Assembly: GCF_011634775.1 (NCBI RefSeq)
Contig: NZ_JAALXT010000008.1
Coordinates: 124,001 to 188,000 of the forward strand
Direction of reading: 5' to 3'
Source of the DNA: Thalassoroseus pseudoceratinae
GTDB lineage: Bacteria > Planctomycetota > Planctomycetia > Planctomycetales > Planctomycetaceae
Length of the DNA stretch: 64,000 bases
In this document: piece after piece, positions 27,926 to 37,808 of the stretch
Layout of the letters: the number at the start of each line of letters is the position of its first letter
How positions within the stretch are numbered: the stretch's first letter is position 1
The notes under the pieces: generated by a model
Told to the model about the DNA's origin: nothing
The model's input: only the letters and a program-made list of their open reading frames with translations
Databases searched by the model: none
Made by a program: the position numbers and the translations under genes

Positions 27926-30900
27926 ATGCAGATTCGCGGATGGCGTGCCCTTGGGCTTTTACATTTCGCGATCCTCAACCTTCTCCCCTTGGTTTTCTTC
28001 TCTACCTCCACTCCGCATCTGTTCGCCCAGGCTCCGCAGACGCCGCCATTTCAAGAGCGGATCGTCCTCGACACCGAACTGACCACCGTCAAGCAGATGG
28101 GGGCGGTCGAGGATTTCATCCGAGACGGTCAATGGTCCGACGCGATCGAGAAACTTCGCCAAATCCGAGGCGATCAGCCGGAGAGCCTGGTTCCTATCCG
28201 ATTCGGTCGCTACGTGACCGTGGACACCTATGCGGATTTGATCCTGGCGAACTTCCCGCCTGCGGGGTTGTCGGTCTACCGAAACCGCATGGATGCCCAA
28301 GCCCGGCGATGGTTCGTAGAGGGTCGTCAACACGACGACGTGGAGTTACTCCAGAAAGTCGTTGACCGAGCCTTCGTCAGCAGTTTTGGCGATGATGCGT
28401 TGTTCCGTCTTGGGGAATTGGCGTGGGATCGTGGCGAACCGGCTGCTGCTCGTGATTACTGGCAACAGATCCTCCCGCTGCCCGAACATGTCCCGGCAGT
28501 TCCTGTCGGCAAACCTCTGCCAGTGCGTCGCTATCCCGACACCGATCTACCACGTGCCGAGATTCTCGGACGTCTTGTGCTTTGTTCCGTCGTGCAAGGA
28601 CGTTTGGACCAAGCCCGTGTGGAACTGGCCGTGTTCGAGAAGACGTATCCGAAGGCGGTCGGGTATCTGGCTGGTCGTGACGGCAATCTTGCGGAAACTC
28701 TGACCGAAGTCATCCAAGCCGCCGAAAAATGGCCCGACCTCGGTTTGGGTGATAATGTGGTTTCCTTCGCCAAGAACCCGGAACGCAACACCATCTACAA
28801 AGAGCCGGTTGATGTTGGTGCGGAACTCTGGTCCACTTCCGAATGGCCGATGAGCGAATTTTCGATCATCACTCCCCGACGAGGCGAGTTCCGTTGGCCG
28901 CCGATGCATTACCCGGTCGTCACTGGTGATGTGGTGTTGATGTGCGATGCGGAAAACATCTTCGCCTTCGATTTGGAAACCGGCGGCCCGAAATGGCCGC
29001 TCGACGCGAACGATCCCGACACGTTCGCCCAAGCCCGGATTTATCCCCCCGGCGAACCGCTTCCGCAGCCTGGGCCGAATCCAGAGATCGTTGGCATCCC
29101 ACGATTCACGCTGACCGTCGCGGAGAATCGCGTGTACGCCAAAATGGGCACGCCGATTACCAGTCAGAAATCGAATTCGATTCATGACATCGACAACCAA
29201 ATCGTGTGCTTGGATCTGGCCCAACTCAATGCAGCCGATGCTGGTGAGCCGTTGGCTTGGCTCGTCAACGCGAGTGAAGTCCGCACACCGGACGATGAAG
29301 AAGCCGGCGGGCAATGGCTGTTCGAGGGTTCGCCGATTGTCGACAATGGCCGCGTCTTCGTGACCATGCGACGGAGTCGGCCTCAAACCGAAATTCGGGT
29401 GGTCTGCTTCGATGCGGAAACCGCGACACAGCTTTGGTCCCACACGATCGGGGCAGCGATTTTCAATTTGAACGATCGTCGGAATTACGCCAGTCACAAC
29501 CTGCTGACCGTGGCGGGGAACACGATTTTCTGCTCGACGGAAATGGGAGCCATCGCGGCGTTGAACACGCAAGACGGCCGGATCCGCTGGATCGTGACTT
29601 ATGAATCCCAGGCCATCGAGAACACCGACGATTTCAGCGATCCGCAACGAATCGGACTGACGCCCTGCGTGTTTCACGAGGGTCTTGTCTTTGCCGCTCC
29701 GAGTGATTCCGAAGACGTGATGGCGATCAACGCCGACACGGGTGTGATGCAGTGGTCGCAACGCATCCGCCGCACACAAGACCGAATTCTGCACCTCCTT
29801 GGCGTGGTGGATGATCGCGTGATCCTCAGCGGTCGGCAAATCTGGGGTCTCGATCGACAAACGGGTCGCGTTGCTTATCCACAAATCCCCCGAATCAACA
29901 CTCCCCCGAGTACCGGCCGTGGTGTCATTGCGGGCAACGTGATCTATCGGCCGACCCACGAGACCATTGAACGGCTCAACACCCGCACGGGGCGACCAGT
30001 CGGTCAACCGATTTCCTTGCGTCAACGCGGTGGACGGGGCGGTAATTTGACCATCGCCAGTGACGTCCTTTTGGTCGCTGAGTCTTCGCGTCTGGTTGCA
30101 TACGCAAATGTTGGCCGGATCAAAGACGAAGCGGAAAAAGCTCTCGCCGCGAACCCGAAGTCTGCACGGGCTTGGTTTCGATTGGCGACGGCGGAATCGC
30201 TTGATCAGAACTTTGCGGCGGCTGCGGAAGGCTTCCAAAATGCAATGAAGTTCGCAACGCATCACGACAAATTCGGCGGACAACCGCTATTGGCCGCCGC
30301 ACGAGATCGACGGCGGCTCGCATTGAAACCCCTGATCGAAACCGCCATTCGCGAAAATCGAACCACCGATGCCATCACGCTTCTTGAAGACATCTTGAAA
30401 CTCACGCATGTCAGATCGCAGCGAAGCGAATTTCACGTGCAGCTCGCGCGGCTCATAGAGCCGATCAATCCCAAGAAGGCTCTTTCGATCTATCAACAAC
30501 TCATCCAAGAGAATCTGGATGGTCCAACGATCATCGACGGCGAACAGTGGGAACATGCACGCGATCGAATTGCTCATCTCCTCGAGAAACACGGTCCGGA
30601 ACTTCGAACCGATTACGAAGATACCGCCCGTCGTGCGTTGAATTCGGCCATCAGCAGTCGTCGGCAAACCCATCTGGAACGACTGACGGTTCAATTCCCG
30701 GTCGCCGGTGTCGTGTCGAAAGCCATGTTGGAAGCCGCACGAGACGCCGCCGACAAAGACGACTTCAAAACCGCGTTTTCACTCTGGTCGGAAATTCGAC
30801 ACTCGTCGTTCTCCAGCGATATTCGACAAGCGGCGTTGGTCGATTCCGCGGAAGCATTGGCGACCAACGAATTTTGGTTCGCAGCGGCTCAGACTTGGCG

Positions 30901-32191
30901 AGAATTAGCGAAGGAATTTCCGTCCGCACGGATTGGACCAAACGCCCGCCCAGCATTGGAAGCCGTCCCGAGTTTGCTCGCCAAACCACCGTACCTGACT
31001 GAACTCGGCAGGAACAACACCACTCCCCTGCCCTGGCGACAATCCTGGAACCGCGACATTCCCCCAGAGGCGTTACTCATCGTTCCCGTCGGCATGGCAC
31101 CGGGAAAGAGTTGGGAATCGGTCCTGCTGCAAACGGCCGAACTCACGTGCCTGTCCGCCACCGATGGTGAACCACGTTGGTCCCGCACATGGTCGCGTCC
31201 GATTCAGTGGGCCGCCTACGGACGACGGCATCTCTTGGTCGCCACCGATGCCAACCTCACCGCGTTCGAACTTGCCACCGGAGATTCCGTGTGGACGCTC
31301 AACACCACCTCACCCGAGGCGGAACAATCCGACGCCACCTTCCAGTTGGTTCCACCATATGTGCTCGTCATTTCCAGCCAAGAAATCGTGGCGATTGATT
31401 GGGAAAGTGGTCACAACGTGTGGCGACAGCACTTTCCCAGCAACTTAAGCCCGGTGATCTTCGCGGATGAAACTCACATCGGCCTGCAACAGACGCGCCC
31501 TCCGCGCACTCAATTCTTGAAAACCTCGACTGGTGAAATCATTTCCACGGTCGAGCAAGTCGACGATGCCGGCATTTGGCAATCCGCTCCGGTCCGGCTT
31601 GGGCCCCGTGAGTTCGCTGTCGTTGACGTCGACCACCACGTTTCGACATTCACATTCGATCGCCGCCAAACGGCCTGGCGGTACACCGGTCCGCTGTCAC
31701 ACGCTCGCACTTCTCCTCGACTGCAAACCGCTGGCGACGCATTGCTACTGTTCATTGATGGCGACACCGTCTGCCGACTCGATCCGGAAACCGGGGCCAA
31801 CCGTTGGACTACCCCGCTGGGTTTCCCGCCGATCGATAACATCGACACTCGAACCGTCACCGACGAAAATCACCTTTGGATCGCCTCCCAACGCACTCTC
31901 CGCTGCCTGTCCTTAACCGATGGAAAAACACTCTGGAAATCGGCACCGGCTGGCGACCGCTCACTTGCGATCCAGCGGCACAATGAAACACTACTCTGGT
32001 TGACCGAATCCGCAACCCATCTGCTCGATGCCAAATCCGGTCAGATAAGACAAACCCTGCCAACTCCGCAAACCCGTTGGCTAACGACCCAACTTGGACG
32101 CGTACTGTCCCAGCAATCCGGGCGGATCATCGGTTGGACGGGTGGGTTTCATCCGTCTAATTTGGCAGCGACCGACGCCGATAATCCATAA
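27926..32191 (+). CDS. Giant PQQ-like beta-propeller protein with TPR-like middle
   Basis: A 1421-residue secreted protein; the ATG at 27926 follows GGGAGAATGGAAG. After a signal peptide (GLLHFAILNLLPLVFFSTSTPHLFAQ) come helical TPR-like repeats (about residues 50-270). A first eight-blade-like PQQ propeller follows (about 320-720) with FAFDLETGGPKWP, VCFDAETATQLWSH, AALNTQDGRIRWIV, MAINADTGVMQWSQ and GLDRQTGRVAYP. A second helical TPR-like block (about 720-1010) and a second propeller (about 1030-1410: TAFELATGDSVWTL, VAIDWESGHNVWRQ, CRLDPETGANRWTT, RCLSLTDGKTLWKS) end it. It may be a scaffold or a PQQ-binding enzyme; no dehydrogenase catalytic motif was seen. Function unknown. Confidence 0.8.
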   Translation: MQIRGWRALGLLHFAILNLLPLVFFSTSTPHLFAQAPQTPPFQERIVLDTELTTVKQMGAVEDFIRDGQWSDAIEKLRQIRGDQPESLVPIRFGRYVTVDTYADLILANFPPAGLSVYRNRMDAQARRWFVEGRQHDDVELLQKVVDRAFVSSFGDDALFRLGELAWDRGEPAAARDYWQQILPLPEHVPAVPVGKPLPVRRYPDTDLPRAEILGRLVLCSVVQGRLDQARVELAVFEKTYPKAVGYLAGRDGNLAETLTEVIQAAEKWPDLGLGDNVVSFAKNPERNTIYKEPVDVGAELWSTSEWPMSEFSIITPRRGEFRWPPMHYPVVTGDVVLMCDAENIFAFDLETGGPKWPLDANDPDTFAQARIYPPGEPLPQPGPNPEIVGIPRFTLTVAENRVYAKMGTPITSQKSNSIHDIDNQIVCLDLAQLNAADAGEPLAWLVNASEVRTPDDEEAGGQWLFEGSPIVDNGRVFVTMRRSRPQTEIRVVCFDAETATQLWSHTIGAAIFNLNDRRNYASHNLLTVAGNTIFCSTEMGAIAALNTQDGRIRWIVTYESQAIENTDDFSDPQRIGLTPCVFHEGLVFAAPSDSEDVMAINADTGVMQWSQRIRRTQDRILHLLGVVDDRVILSGRQIWGLDRQTGRVAYPQIPRINTPPSTGRGVIAGNVIYRPTHETIERLNTRTGRPVGQPISLRQRGGRGGNLTIASDVLLVAESSRLVAYANVGRIKDEAEKALAANPKSARAWFRLATAESLDQNFAAAAEGFQNAMKFATHHDKFGGQPLLAAARDRRRLALKPLIETAIRENRTTDAITLLEDILKLTHVRSQRSEFHVQLARLIEPINPKKALSIYQQLIQENLDGPTIIDGEQWEHARDRIAHLLEKHGPELRTDYEDTARRALNSAISSRRQTHLERLTVQFPVAGVVSKAMLEAARDAADKDDFKTAFSLWSEIRHSSFSSDIRQAALVDSAEALATNEFWFAAAQTWRELAKEFPSARIGPNARPALEAVPSLLAKPPYLTELGRNNTTPLPWRQSWNRDIPPEALLIVPVGMAPGKSWESVLLQTAELTCLSATDGEPRWSRTWSRPIQWAAYGRRHLLVATDANLTAFELATGDSVWTLNTTSPEAEQSDATFQLVPPYVLVISSQEIVAIDWESGHNVWRQHFPSNLSPVIFADETHIGLQQTRPPRTQFLKTSTGEIISTVEQVDDAGIWQSAPVRLGPREFAVVDVDHHVSTFTFDRRQTAWRYTGPLSHARTSPRLQTAGDALLLFIDGDTVCRLDPETGANRWTTPLGFPPIDNIDTRTVTDENHLWIASQRTLRCLSLTDGKTLWKSAPAGDRSLAIQRHNETLLWLTESATHLLDAKSGQIRQTLPTPQTRWLTTQLGRVLSQQSGRIIGWTGGFHPSNLAATDADNP

Positions 32192-32380
32192 ATCACACCA
32201 TGCGTGTCGGGTCGCCGAGGGGCAGCAAATCCGCAACGGCAGCCGCTTCACGAATACGTAACATGGTCCGGTTCTCCTACTCCCGCGAGTCCAGACCCGC
32301 TACGATGAACTGAAAGAACAATCGCCTTTGAGAACCACTGCTCGGCGAAACCACGTAGAATCCAACCGAATGGAATTTCG

Positions 32381-33454
32381 ATGAATGACGAACAAACTCC
32401 GGACGTGGAGACCCCGTCCGATCTGGAAGCCGTTCAGAAACTCGGAGCCGCCTACGAACGAATCACACGTGAACTTGGCAAGGTCATTGTCGGCCAACAG
32501 CAAGTCGTTGAGGAATTACTGATTTCGTTGCTCGCGGGTGGCCATTGTTTGCTCGTCGGTGTGCCGGGGTTGGCGAAGACGCTGATGGTTCGCACCGTCG
32601 CCGACACCCTCAGCCTCAGCTTCAACCGCATTCAGTTCACCCCCGACCTGATGCCCGCTGACATCACGGGAACCGAAGTGATTCAGGAAGACAAGGCCGC
32701 CGGTGTGCGGGAGTTTCGTTTCATCGAGGGGCCGGTGTTCGCGAATGTGTTGCTCGCTGATGAAATCAACCGAACGCCTCCCAAAACACAGGCGGCGTTG
32801 TTGGAAGCCATGCAGGAACACCAAGTGACCACCGGCGGCAAACGGCATCAGCTGCCGGACCCATTCTTTGTGCTGGCCACGCAAAACCCAATTGAGCAAG
32901 AAGGCACGTACCCCCTGCCCGAAGCCCAACTCGACCGCTTCATGTTCGAAATCCTCGTCGACTACCCAACCGAAGATGAGGAATTCGAAATCGTCCGCCA
33001 AACCACCGCCGACACCAAACCGGATGTCGAGAAAGTCCTTACCTATGAGGACGTCACAACCTTGCAGCACGTAGTCCGTCGCGTGCCCGTTGCGGACCAC
33101 ATCATCCGCTACGCCATGCAGTTCGCCCGTCTCACTCGCCGCGAGAAAGGTGACGTGCCGGACTTCGTCGAGCAGTTCGTCAGTTGGGGAGCCGGTCCGC
33201 GGGCCAGCCAATATCTCGTGCTCGGTGCCAAAGCGCGAGCCATGCTCCGAGGCCGCACCTATGTCAACACCGAAGACATCCAAGCCGTCGCGAAACCCGT
33301 TCTGCGACACCGGATCATCACCAACTTCAATGCCGAAGCCGAAGGCATCACCGCCGACACCATCATCGAAAAGCTCACCACGATCATCCCCACCCCCGCC
33401 GATTCCCCCGGTGCCAAATCCGTCGGCGAACTGCCTAAGGTCTTTGGCTCATGA
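32381..33454 (+). CDS. MoxR family AAA+ ATPase
   Basis: A 357-residue AAA_3 ATPase. GVPGLAKTLM (Walker A, about residues 58-67), LLADEINRTPPKTQAALLEAMQE (Walker B and following, about 122-144), and ATQNPIEQEGTYPLPEAQLDRFMF (sensor 1/arginine region) are MoxR signatures. These ATPases act as chaperones that insert metal or fold partner proteins, often VWA or DUF58 proteins encoded next door. No such partner gene is adjacent here; the next gene is YjbQ. The start codon has only a weak Shine-Dalgarno (GGAATTTCG). Confidence 0.92.
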   Translation: MNDEQTPDVETPSDLEAVQKLGAAYERITRELGKVIVGQQQVVEELLISLLAGGHCLLVGVPGLAKTLMVRTVADTLSLSFNRIQFTPDLMPADITGTEVIQEDKAAGVREFRFIEGPVFANVLLADEINRTPPKTQAALLEAMQEHQVTTGGKRHQLPDPFFVLATQNPIEQEGTYPLPEAQLDRFMFEILVDYPTEDEEFEIVRQTTADTKPDVEKVLTYEDVTTLQHVVRRVPVADHIIRYAMQFARLTRREKGDVPDFVEQFVSWGAGPRASQYLVLGAKARAMLRGRTYVNTEDIQAVAKPVLRHRIITNFNAEAEGITADTIIEKLTTIIPTPADSPGAKSVGELPKVFGS

Positions 33455-33518
33455 TGGATGATGAGGTTGTGGTAAGGTCCTCATATGATGAGGTAATCAA
33501 AACGCAATTTGCAATTCA

Positions 33519-33953
33519 ATGAGCAACTCCATGAAATCCCACACCGAATACCTGACCTTCAATCTCCCGGCTCGAATGGCATTCGAGAACATCACGCCAA
33601 CAATCGCTGAGATCGTCAAGAAAAGCGGCGTGCAAGAAGGCATGGTCCTGGTGAATGCGATGCACATTACTGCGTCTGTTTTTATCAACGATGACGAACC
33701 GGGGCTCCACGAGGATTACAAAAAGTGGCTGGAGGGTCTCGCACCATTCGACGCCTCTCCCCAGCGATACGCCCACAATCGAACCGGAGAAGACAACGCC
33801 GATGCCCACATGAAGAGACAGATTATGGGCCGGGAAGTCGTCGTAGCGATCACAGATGGCAAACTGGACTTCGGCCCTTGGGAGCAAATCTTCTACGGCG
33901 AGTTCGACGGACGCAGGCCCAAGCGAGTTCTAGTCAAAGTGATTGGGGAGTGA
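33519..33953 (+). CDS. YjbQ/UPF0047 family protein
   Basis: A 144-residue protein. [23 protein letters not shown] and later [39 protein letters not shown] are the UPF0047/YjbQ signature, including the conserved His and Asp residues. Members have been linked to secondary thiamine-phosphate synthase activity; the physiological role is uncertain. Possible starts are at 33519 and 33531. It lies 64 bp after the MoxR gene and could share its transcript. Confidence 0.88.
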   Translation: MSNSMKSHTEYLTFNLPARMAFENITPTIAEIVKKSGVQEGMVLVNAMHITASVFINDDEPGLHEDYKKWLEGLAPFDASPQRYAHNRTGEDNADAHMKRQIMGREVVVAITDGKLDFGPWEQIFYGEFDGRRPKRVLVKVIGE

Positions 33954-34015
33954 ATTAGTTGCGGCACATTAATTCGATTGAAATTGCAAGGCATACTGCC
34001 AGACGGAGGCCAGAA

Positions 34016-34405
34016 ATGGTCACAAGCGAATTAATCTTGGATGGTCGCCCTCTGCTCGAACACTGCGAACGATCAGCAAAACAAACCTTCGATGTCGTCT
34101 CACCGATTGGATGGACCTCGCCAGACTACCAAACAGCGTTTGTCGAAAGATTACTTCTCCGGCAACCGGCTGTGTTGCCAAGCGGACGACGAGAAGTTCT
34201 CGTGTGCCCGGAGTGTGCCGACTTGGGGTGTGGTTGCATTTCCGCCGACGTGTCATCCGATGGGGAATACTTCGTGTGGAATGAAATCGGTTACGAGAAC
34301 AACTACGCCCCTGAAATGCTCTCGATCTTTCCAATGGGACGGTTCGTAATTCCCAAGGCTGAGTTGCTTCATCAACTTCGTGGATGTATTCCTGACTTGC
34401 AATGA
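34016..34405 (+). CDS. Hypothetical protein, 129 residues
   Basis: The ATG at 34016 follows GGAGG and is preferred to a TTG at 33959. The protein begins MVTSELILDGRPLLEH and contains VLVCPECADLGCGCISADV, a Cys cluster (CxxC, CxC) that could bind a metal, followed by NEIGYENNYAPEM. No membrane segment or signal peptide. Not assigned to a family. Confidence 0.6.
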   Translation: MVTSELILDGRPLLEHCERSAKQTFDVVSPIGWTSPDYQTAFVERLLLRQPAVLPSGRREVLVCPECADLGCGCISADVSSDGEYFVWNEIGYENNYAPEMLSIFPMGRFVIPKAELLHQLRGCIPDLQ

Positions 34406-34667
34406 CGTGTGCCCGAAGGCGGAATCGCCGGGTCCAGGAAGGCCGAATCGAATGCGAACTGGCCGATCCGACCACGCTTCGCCGTTCTTCTCGGATGACG
34501 TTGATCGACGGTCTGTGACGGCGGCTTGTTCTAAGCCTTGCGAGCATCTAGGATACGTCGTTTCCAATGCCAACTCGTCGTGTTTTGGCCAACTGGAACA
34601 ATTGACGACCTCGCCCGTTCTCGGGACCACACACGTGCTTCTCCAAACTTATTGAGGTGCATTATTC

Positions 34668-35996
34668 ATGACTGCTCCAACGTCGATTCTCAAGGATAAA
34701 CTGCACGAATACCCGCAACACGATGTGATTGATGGTACGGGCGGAGCATCGGCTACGATTCTCGATGACTGCCTGAACAAGACCGGCGGGGTGCTGCAAC
34801 TCCTGCACCGCTACGCCGGCCGAACATTCTGCACACCCGGTAAACGCCTTCGCCTTGATGAAAGCTCGTACTATCCGGACTACATGAACGGTACGGGGCT
34901 CGATGAACTTTGGATGTGCTGCACTGTTCCCATCGTGACCGGAGTCGTCGATACACGCACGAACAAGGCCCCATTTCGGGAAGGTGAATCGCACGTCCTC
35001 ACTCCGGATGGGCAAGTCATTTCACTGCAAGACTTGATCGTCGCCAACCCAGAAGCGGTCATGGGAGAGAAGGTAACGGCTTTCGCGAAGTCGCTCTTCG
35101 GCGAGCCAACTTGGCCGATTGTCTCGAAGAAGTTCGACAATCTGAACCCGATTCCGCATCACCTGCACTGGTCAAAGTGGGAAGTCTACGACATCAATTC
35201 GTTCGACAACCCCGGCGTCAGCCCGTCGCACTATCACACCACGGCAATGGGGTTGTACCCATTCGTGAGCAAGGATCAGTTTCTGGCCTGCATGAAGCGG
35301 TTCGGAAAGACCGAGTACAACGGAGTCCGGCATTTGTCGCCGCACGTGATGATGCAGCTTGACAATGGCTTCGTGATGCCCAACGGGGTGCTGCACTCGC
35401 CGACGGACCTTTGTACGCACGAGTTGCACGTCACCATGGATGAGCACTTCCTGGCGGAAGACCTCACGCTTGATGGACGGATCGGAGCAGCCGATGCCTT
35501 CTACGCCTGTCGGGAAGAAGACTACCCCAAAGATCGGCACGAAGACTGGGAATATCTGGTTGAAAAGTTCGACTTCGAAGCCAACCAAGACCCAGACTTT
35601 GTCCTGAAGAATTCGCGGCCAGCAATCTCCGCGGAAGAATTTGCAGGCGACGGGGTCGATGCCAAGTGGATCGTTTACGGTGACTTCCTCGGCGAGCAGA
35701 AGTGTTCGATACTCCGACTCACCGTCCATCCTGGCGGAAAGACGAAATTCTGCCCGGAAAGCCCGGCACTGTTCCACACGAACGGCGGAACCGGCCGCGT
35801 CGGGAATCTCGAAGTGCGATACCACCAAGGCATGGTTCTCGGCGAGATATACCCCGAAATTGGATTTATCACTCAGGCCGCACTGGCAAACGGTGGCGTG
35901 GAAATCGAGAACACGGGAACCGAAGCACTCGTGTTGACGTTCGACTTCCCGCAGAACGCCCACTCCCAAACCCCCGGTGCCGCCGCCACGAATTAG
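34668..35996 (+). CDS. Hypothetical bicupin-like protein
   Basis: A 442-residue cytosolic protein with no signal peptide. Two beta-rich halves contain His-rich segments of cupin character: IPHHLHWSKWE and PSHYHTTAMGLYPF in the first, and LTVHPGGKTKFCPESPALFHTNGGTGRVGNLEVRYHQGMVLGEIYPEIGF in the second. The second half looks like a cupin sugar- or metal-binding fold, distantly like class I phosphomannose isomerase, but catalytic residues of that enzyme are not clearly conserved. Function not assigned. An AT-rich leader and a 262-bp gap precede it. Confidence 0.6.
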   Translation: MTAPTSILKDKLHEYPQHDVIDGTGGASATILDDCLNKTGGVLQLLHRYAGRTFCTPGKRLRLDESSYYPDYMNGTGLDELWMCCTVPIVTGVVDTRTNKAPFREGESHVLTPDGQVISLQDLIVANPEAVMGEKVTAFAKSLFGEPTWPIVSKKFDNLNPIPHHLHWSKWEVYDINSFDNPGVSPSHYHTTAMGLYPFVSKDQFLACMKRFGKTEYNGVRHLSPHVMMQLDNGFVMPNGVLHSPTDLCTHELHVTMDEHFLAEDLTLDGRIGAADAFYACREEDYPKDRHEDWEYLVEKFDFEANQDPDFVLKNSRPAISAEEFAGDGVDAKWIVYGDFLGEQKCSILRLTVHPGGKTKFCPESPALFHTNGGTGRVGNLEVRYHQGMVLGEIYPEIGFITQAALANGGVEIENTGTEALVLTFDFPQNAHSQTPGAAATN

Positions 35997-36634
35997 TCGC
36001 TCGACACCAGAAACCCGCACTTCAAGGAGACGGTTTCGCGGGCATAACATCCAACAATTCCACAGTTGCCAGTCACGGTTTCATCGCCGTGATTGGCAAC
36101 TCGGTGGACGAGCAATCCGACAAGGAAGTGCGATTCCTACGAAGAGAACGTCTTCCCACGATCTTCAAATTCAGCAGAGATCTCATTCAGAGTGTCGAGA
36201 TCAAACCACGTTACGATCAGACCGGCTGAAGTAGTTCCTGTTTGGTCGTCGCGGCTTCTGTCTTGTAGAGGTCAGGTGATAACGACCTTTTGCATTTATT
36301 GTGGATAGCGGCAACATGAATCGCCACCACAGCAGCCCCAAACACTCAGTTCGAGATTCCTAAGAGATCATCTTGTGCCCCTGGTCTGTCGAATGCCGAA
36401 AAGGTGGAAAGTCGCGGCAAGGCTTCTTGGACTTTTGTGGCTTGCGAACCTTGCGACGATCCGTGTGTCTGGTAGAATCCCATGTGCAGCGAATCCTTCT
36501 TGCGTACCGCTCTTGATCCCTGGTTCAAGCTGCCGCAAATCGCACCATTCATACGCAACAAACAAGAAGCAACTGTCAAACCTTACTTTCGATGAGCAAG
36601 TGAATTGACATAAGTCCGCTATAGAAAACGATTA
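35997..36634. other. Region before tRNA-Lys, no supported gene
   Basis: The 638 bases hold short frames on both strands with no motif or Shine-Dalgarno. TATAGA at 36620-36625 is placed right for a -10 element of the tRNA gene (start 36635), with TTGACA at 36605-36610 nearby but only 9 bp away, so the promoter remains unclear. Confidence 0.35.
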
Positions 36635-36707
<73 letters not shown>

Positions 36708-36713
36708 ATTCAC

Positions 36714-36747
36714 AAACGCTGTAATCCTAGCGGTTTACGGCGTTTTT
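36714..36747 (+). terminator. Terminator after tRNA-Lys
   Basis: AAACGCTGTAA (36714-36724) and TTACGGCGTTT (36735-36745) pair with one mismatch, followed by a T-run and TTCG. It lies inside the island but would end the tRNA transcript. Confidence 0.65.
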
Positions 36748-36761
36748 CGTTTGAGTTTTGG

Positions 36762-36800
36762 TGTATCACTTTCTGACAGTTTACGAGCCTGTATCACTTT
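36762..36800 (+). repeat. Left arm-type integrase sites (two copies of TGTATCACTTT)
   Basis: TGTATCACTTT occurs at 36762-36772 and 36790-36800, spaced 28 bp, about 55-95 bp inside attL. The same 11-mer occurs near attR. They are best explained as arm binding sites for the element's integrase. Confidence 0.65.
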
Positions 36801-37085
36801 TAACTCCCCGTTGCCCCTCATTAACGTTGAAAACCATCTATTAAAAAATGTTCAAACGGCCAGTTTCATAGAGATTGTAGAACAAGCAGGCTTCTGTAGC
36901 GGCCCACAACCGACGTGCTGTTGTGCAAGAGTTGCCACAGCAAGTAAGCAACCAATGGGGATGATCTTGAGACCTGCGTAATGCGAGAATTCTGGCGAAA
37001 GGCGTGCTGAACCTTTTGACATTGTACAAGAGACTTGCCAGACTCAGAAGAACAAATAGGCCGTAGTTTTGGGAGAGCAACTGAC

Positions 37086-37538
37086 ATGACTGACGGTTCA
37101 CCTTGTCACCTGTGTGTTGGCAAACCTCGTCCTTCCGACGCCTTTCTCCCAGTGTTTCTGGCCAATTCGATAACTCAAACTCGGATAAGAAGGGGATACA
37201 AGACCACTGCGACGGGTGCAACTTTTAACGTACCAATGTGTTCGAAATGCTTAAATGTAAACATGAACATTTGCATCTCTGTGTCGGTCGCATTCGTGAT
37301 TGGGTGCATCGCTTTTGCTATATTTAAATGGGATGGCCTTGAGGCTATTATAGGGGGCTTTCTCCTTGTGGTATTTTCATTCCCTGTCGCAATATTGGTA
37401 CGTCATGCTTTGACGTATTTGCTTACTCCACTAACTCGGACGAAAACGACATTGTATTGCTGGAATCACCCGCAAATATCAGCGGCGAGAGAGCAAGGAT
37501 TTTTCATTAGCTGGCATGGCGTCCCTTGGTGGATTTAA
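37086..37538 (+). CDS. Zinc-ribbon membrane protein in the island, hypothetical
   Basis: A 150-residue protein from the ATG at 37086 (GGGAGAG upstream). An N-terminal CHLC and a later CSKC (about residues 8 and 53) make a CxxC...CxxC metal site. Two hydrophobic helices follow (ICISVSVAFVIGCIAFAIF and IIGGFLLVVFSFPVAILVRHALTYLL). The soluble tail ends FISWHGVPWWI. It is the only plus-strand gene of the island, and AT-rich. It may be an accessory (cargo) gene, for example in exclusion or defence, but nothing in the sequence proves a function. Confidence 0.6.
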   Translation: MTDGSPCHLCVGKPRPSDAFLPVFLANSITQTRIRRGYKTTATGATFNVPMCSKCLNVNMNICISVSVAFVIGCIAFAIFKWDGLEAIIGGFLLVVFSFPVAILVRHALTYLLTPLTRTKTTLYCWNHPQISAAREQGFFISWHGVPWWI

Positions 37539-37808
37539 CCTAGAACGGGCTTCTAACCGATCTCATCGAAATTTTCCCGAGCCGACTTTGAATGTAGTGC
37601 TTTCCTCTTCAACTCGGCAGCGAATTTGAAAGAAGATTGAACTCGATTTTTTCACGGTGCGCAAAGAAAGCCTGCGATGCGTTCCACGGCGATGCCCCCG
37701 ACTCCGCCGAAAGAACCTATCCCGCCTTCCGTTTGATACCTTCTCAGGCTGCCAGTTCGTGAAGTGAGAAGTTTTCATACAACAGCGAGAAGATCGTTCC
37801 ATGGTGCG

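Noticed and set aside
28547-30283. 578-codon minus-strand frame opposite the PQQ-propeller gene
   Set aside because: Antisense shadow; no family motif.
34406-34667. Small gene before the bicupin-like gene
   Set aside because: Short frames on both strands lack Shine-Dalgarno and motifs.
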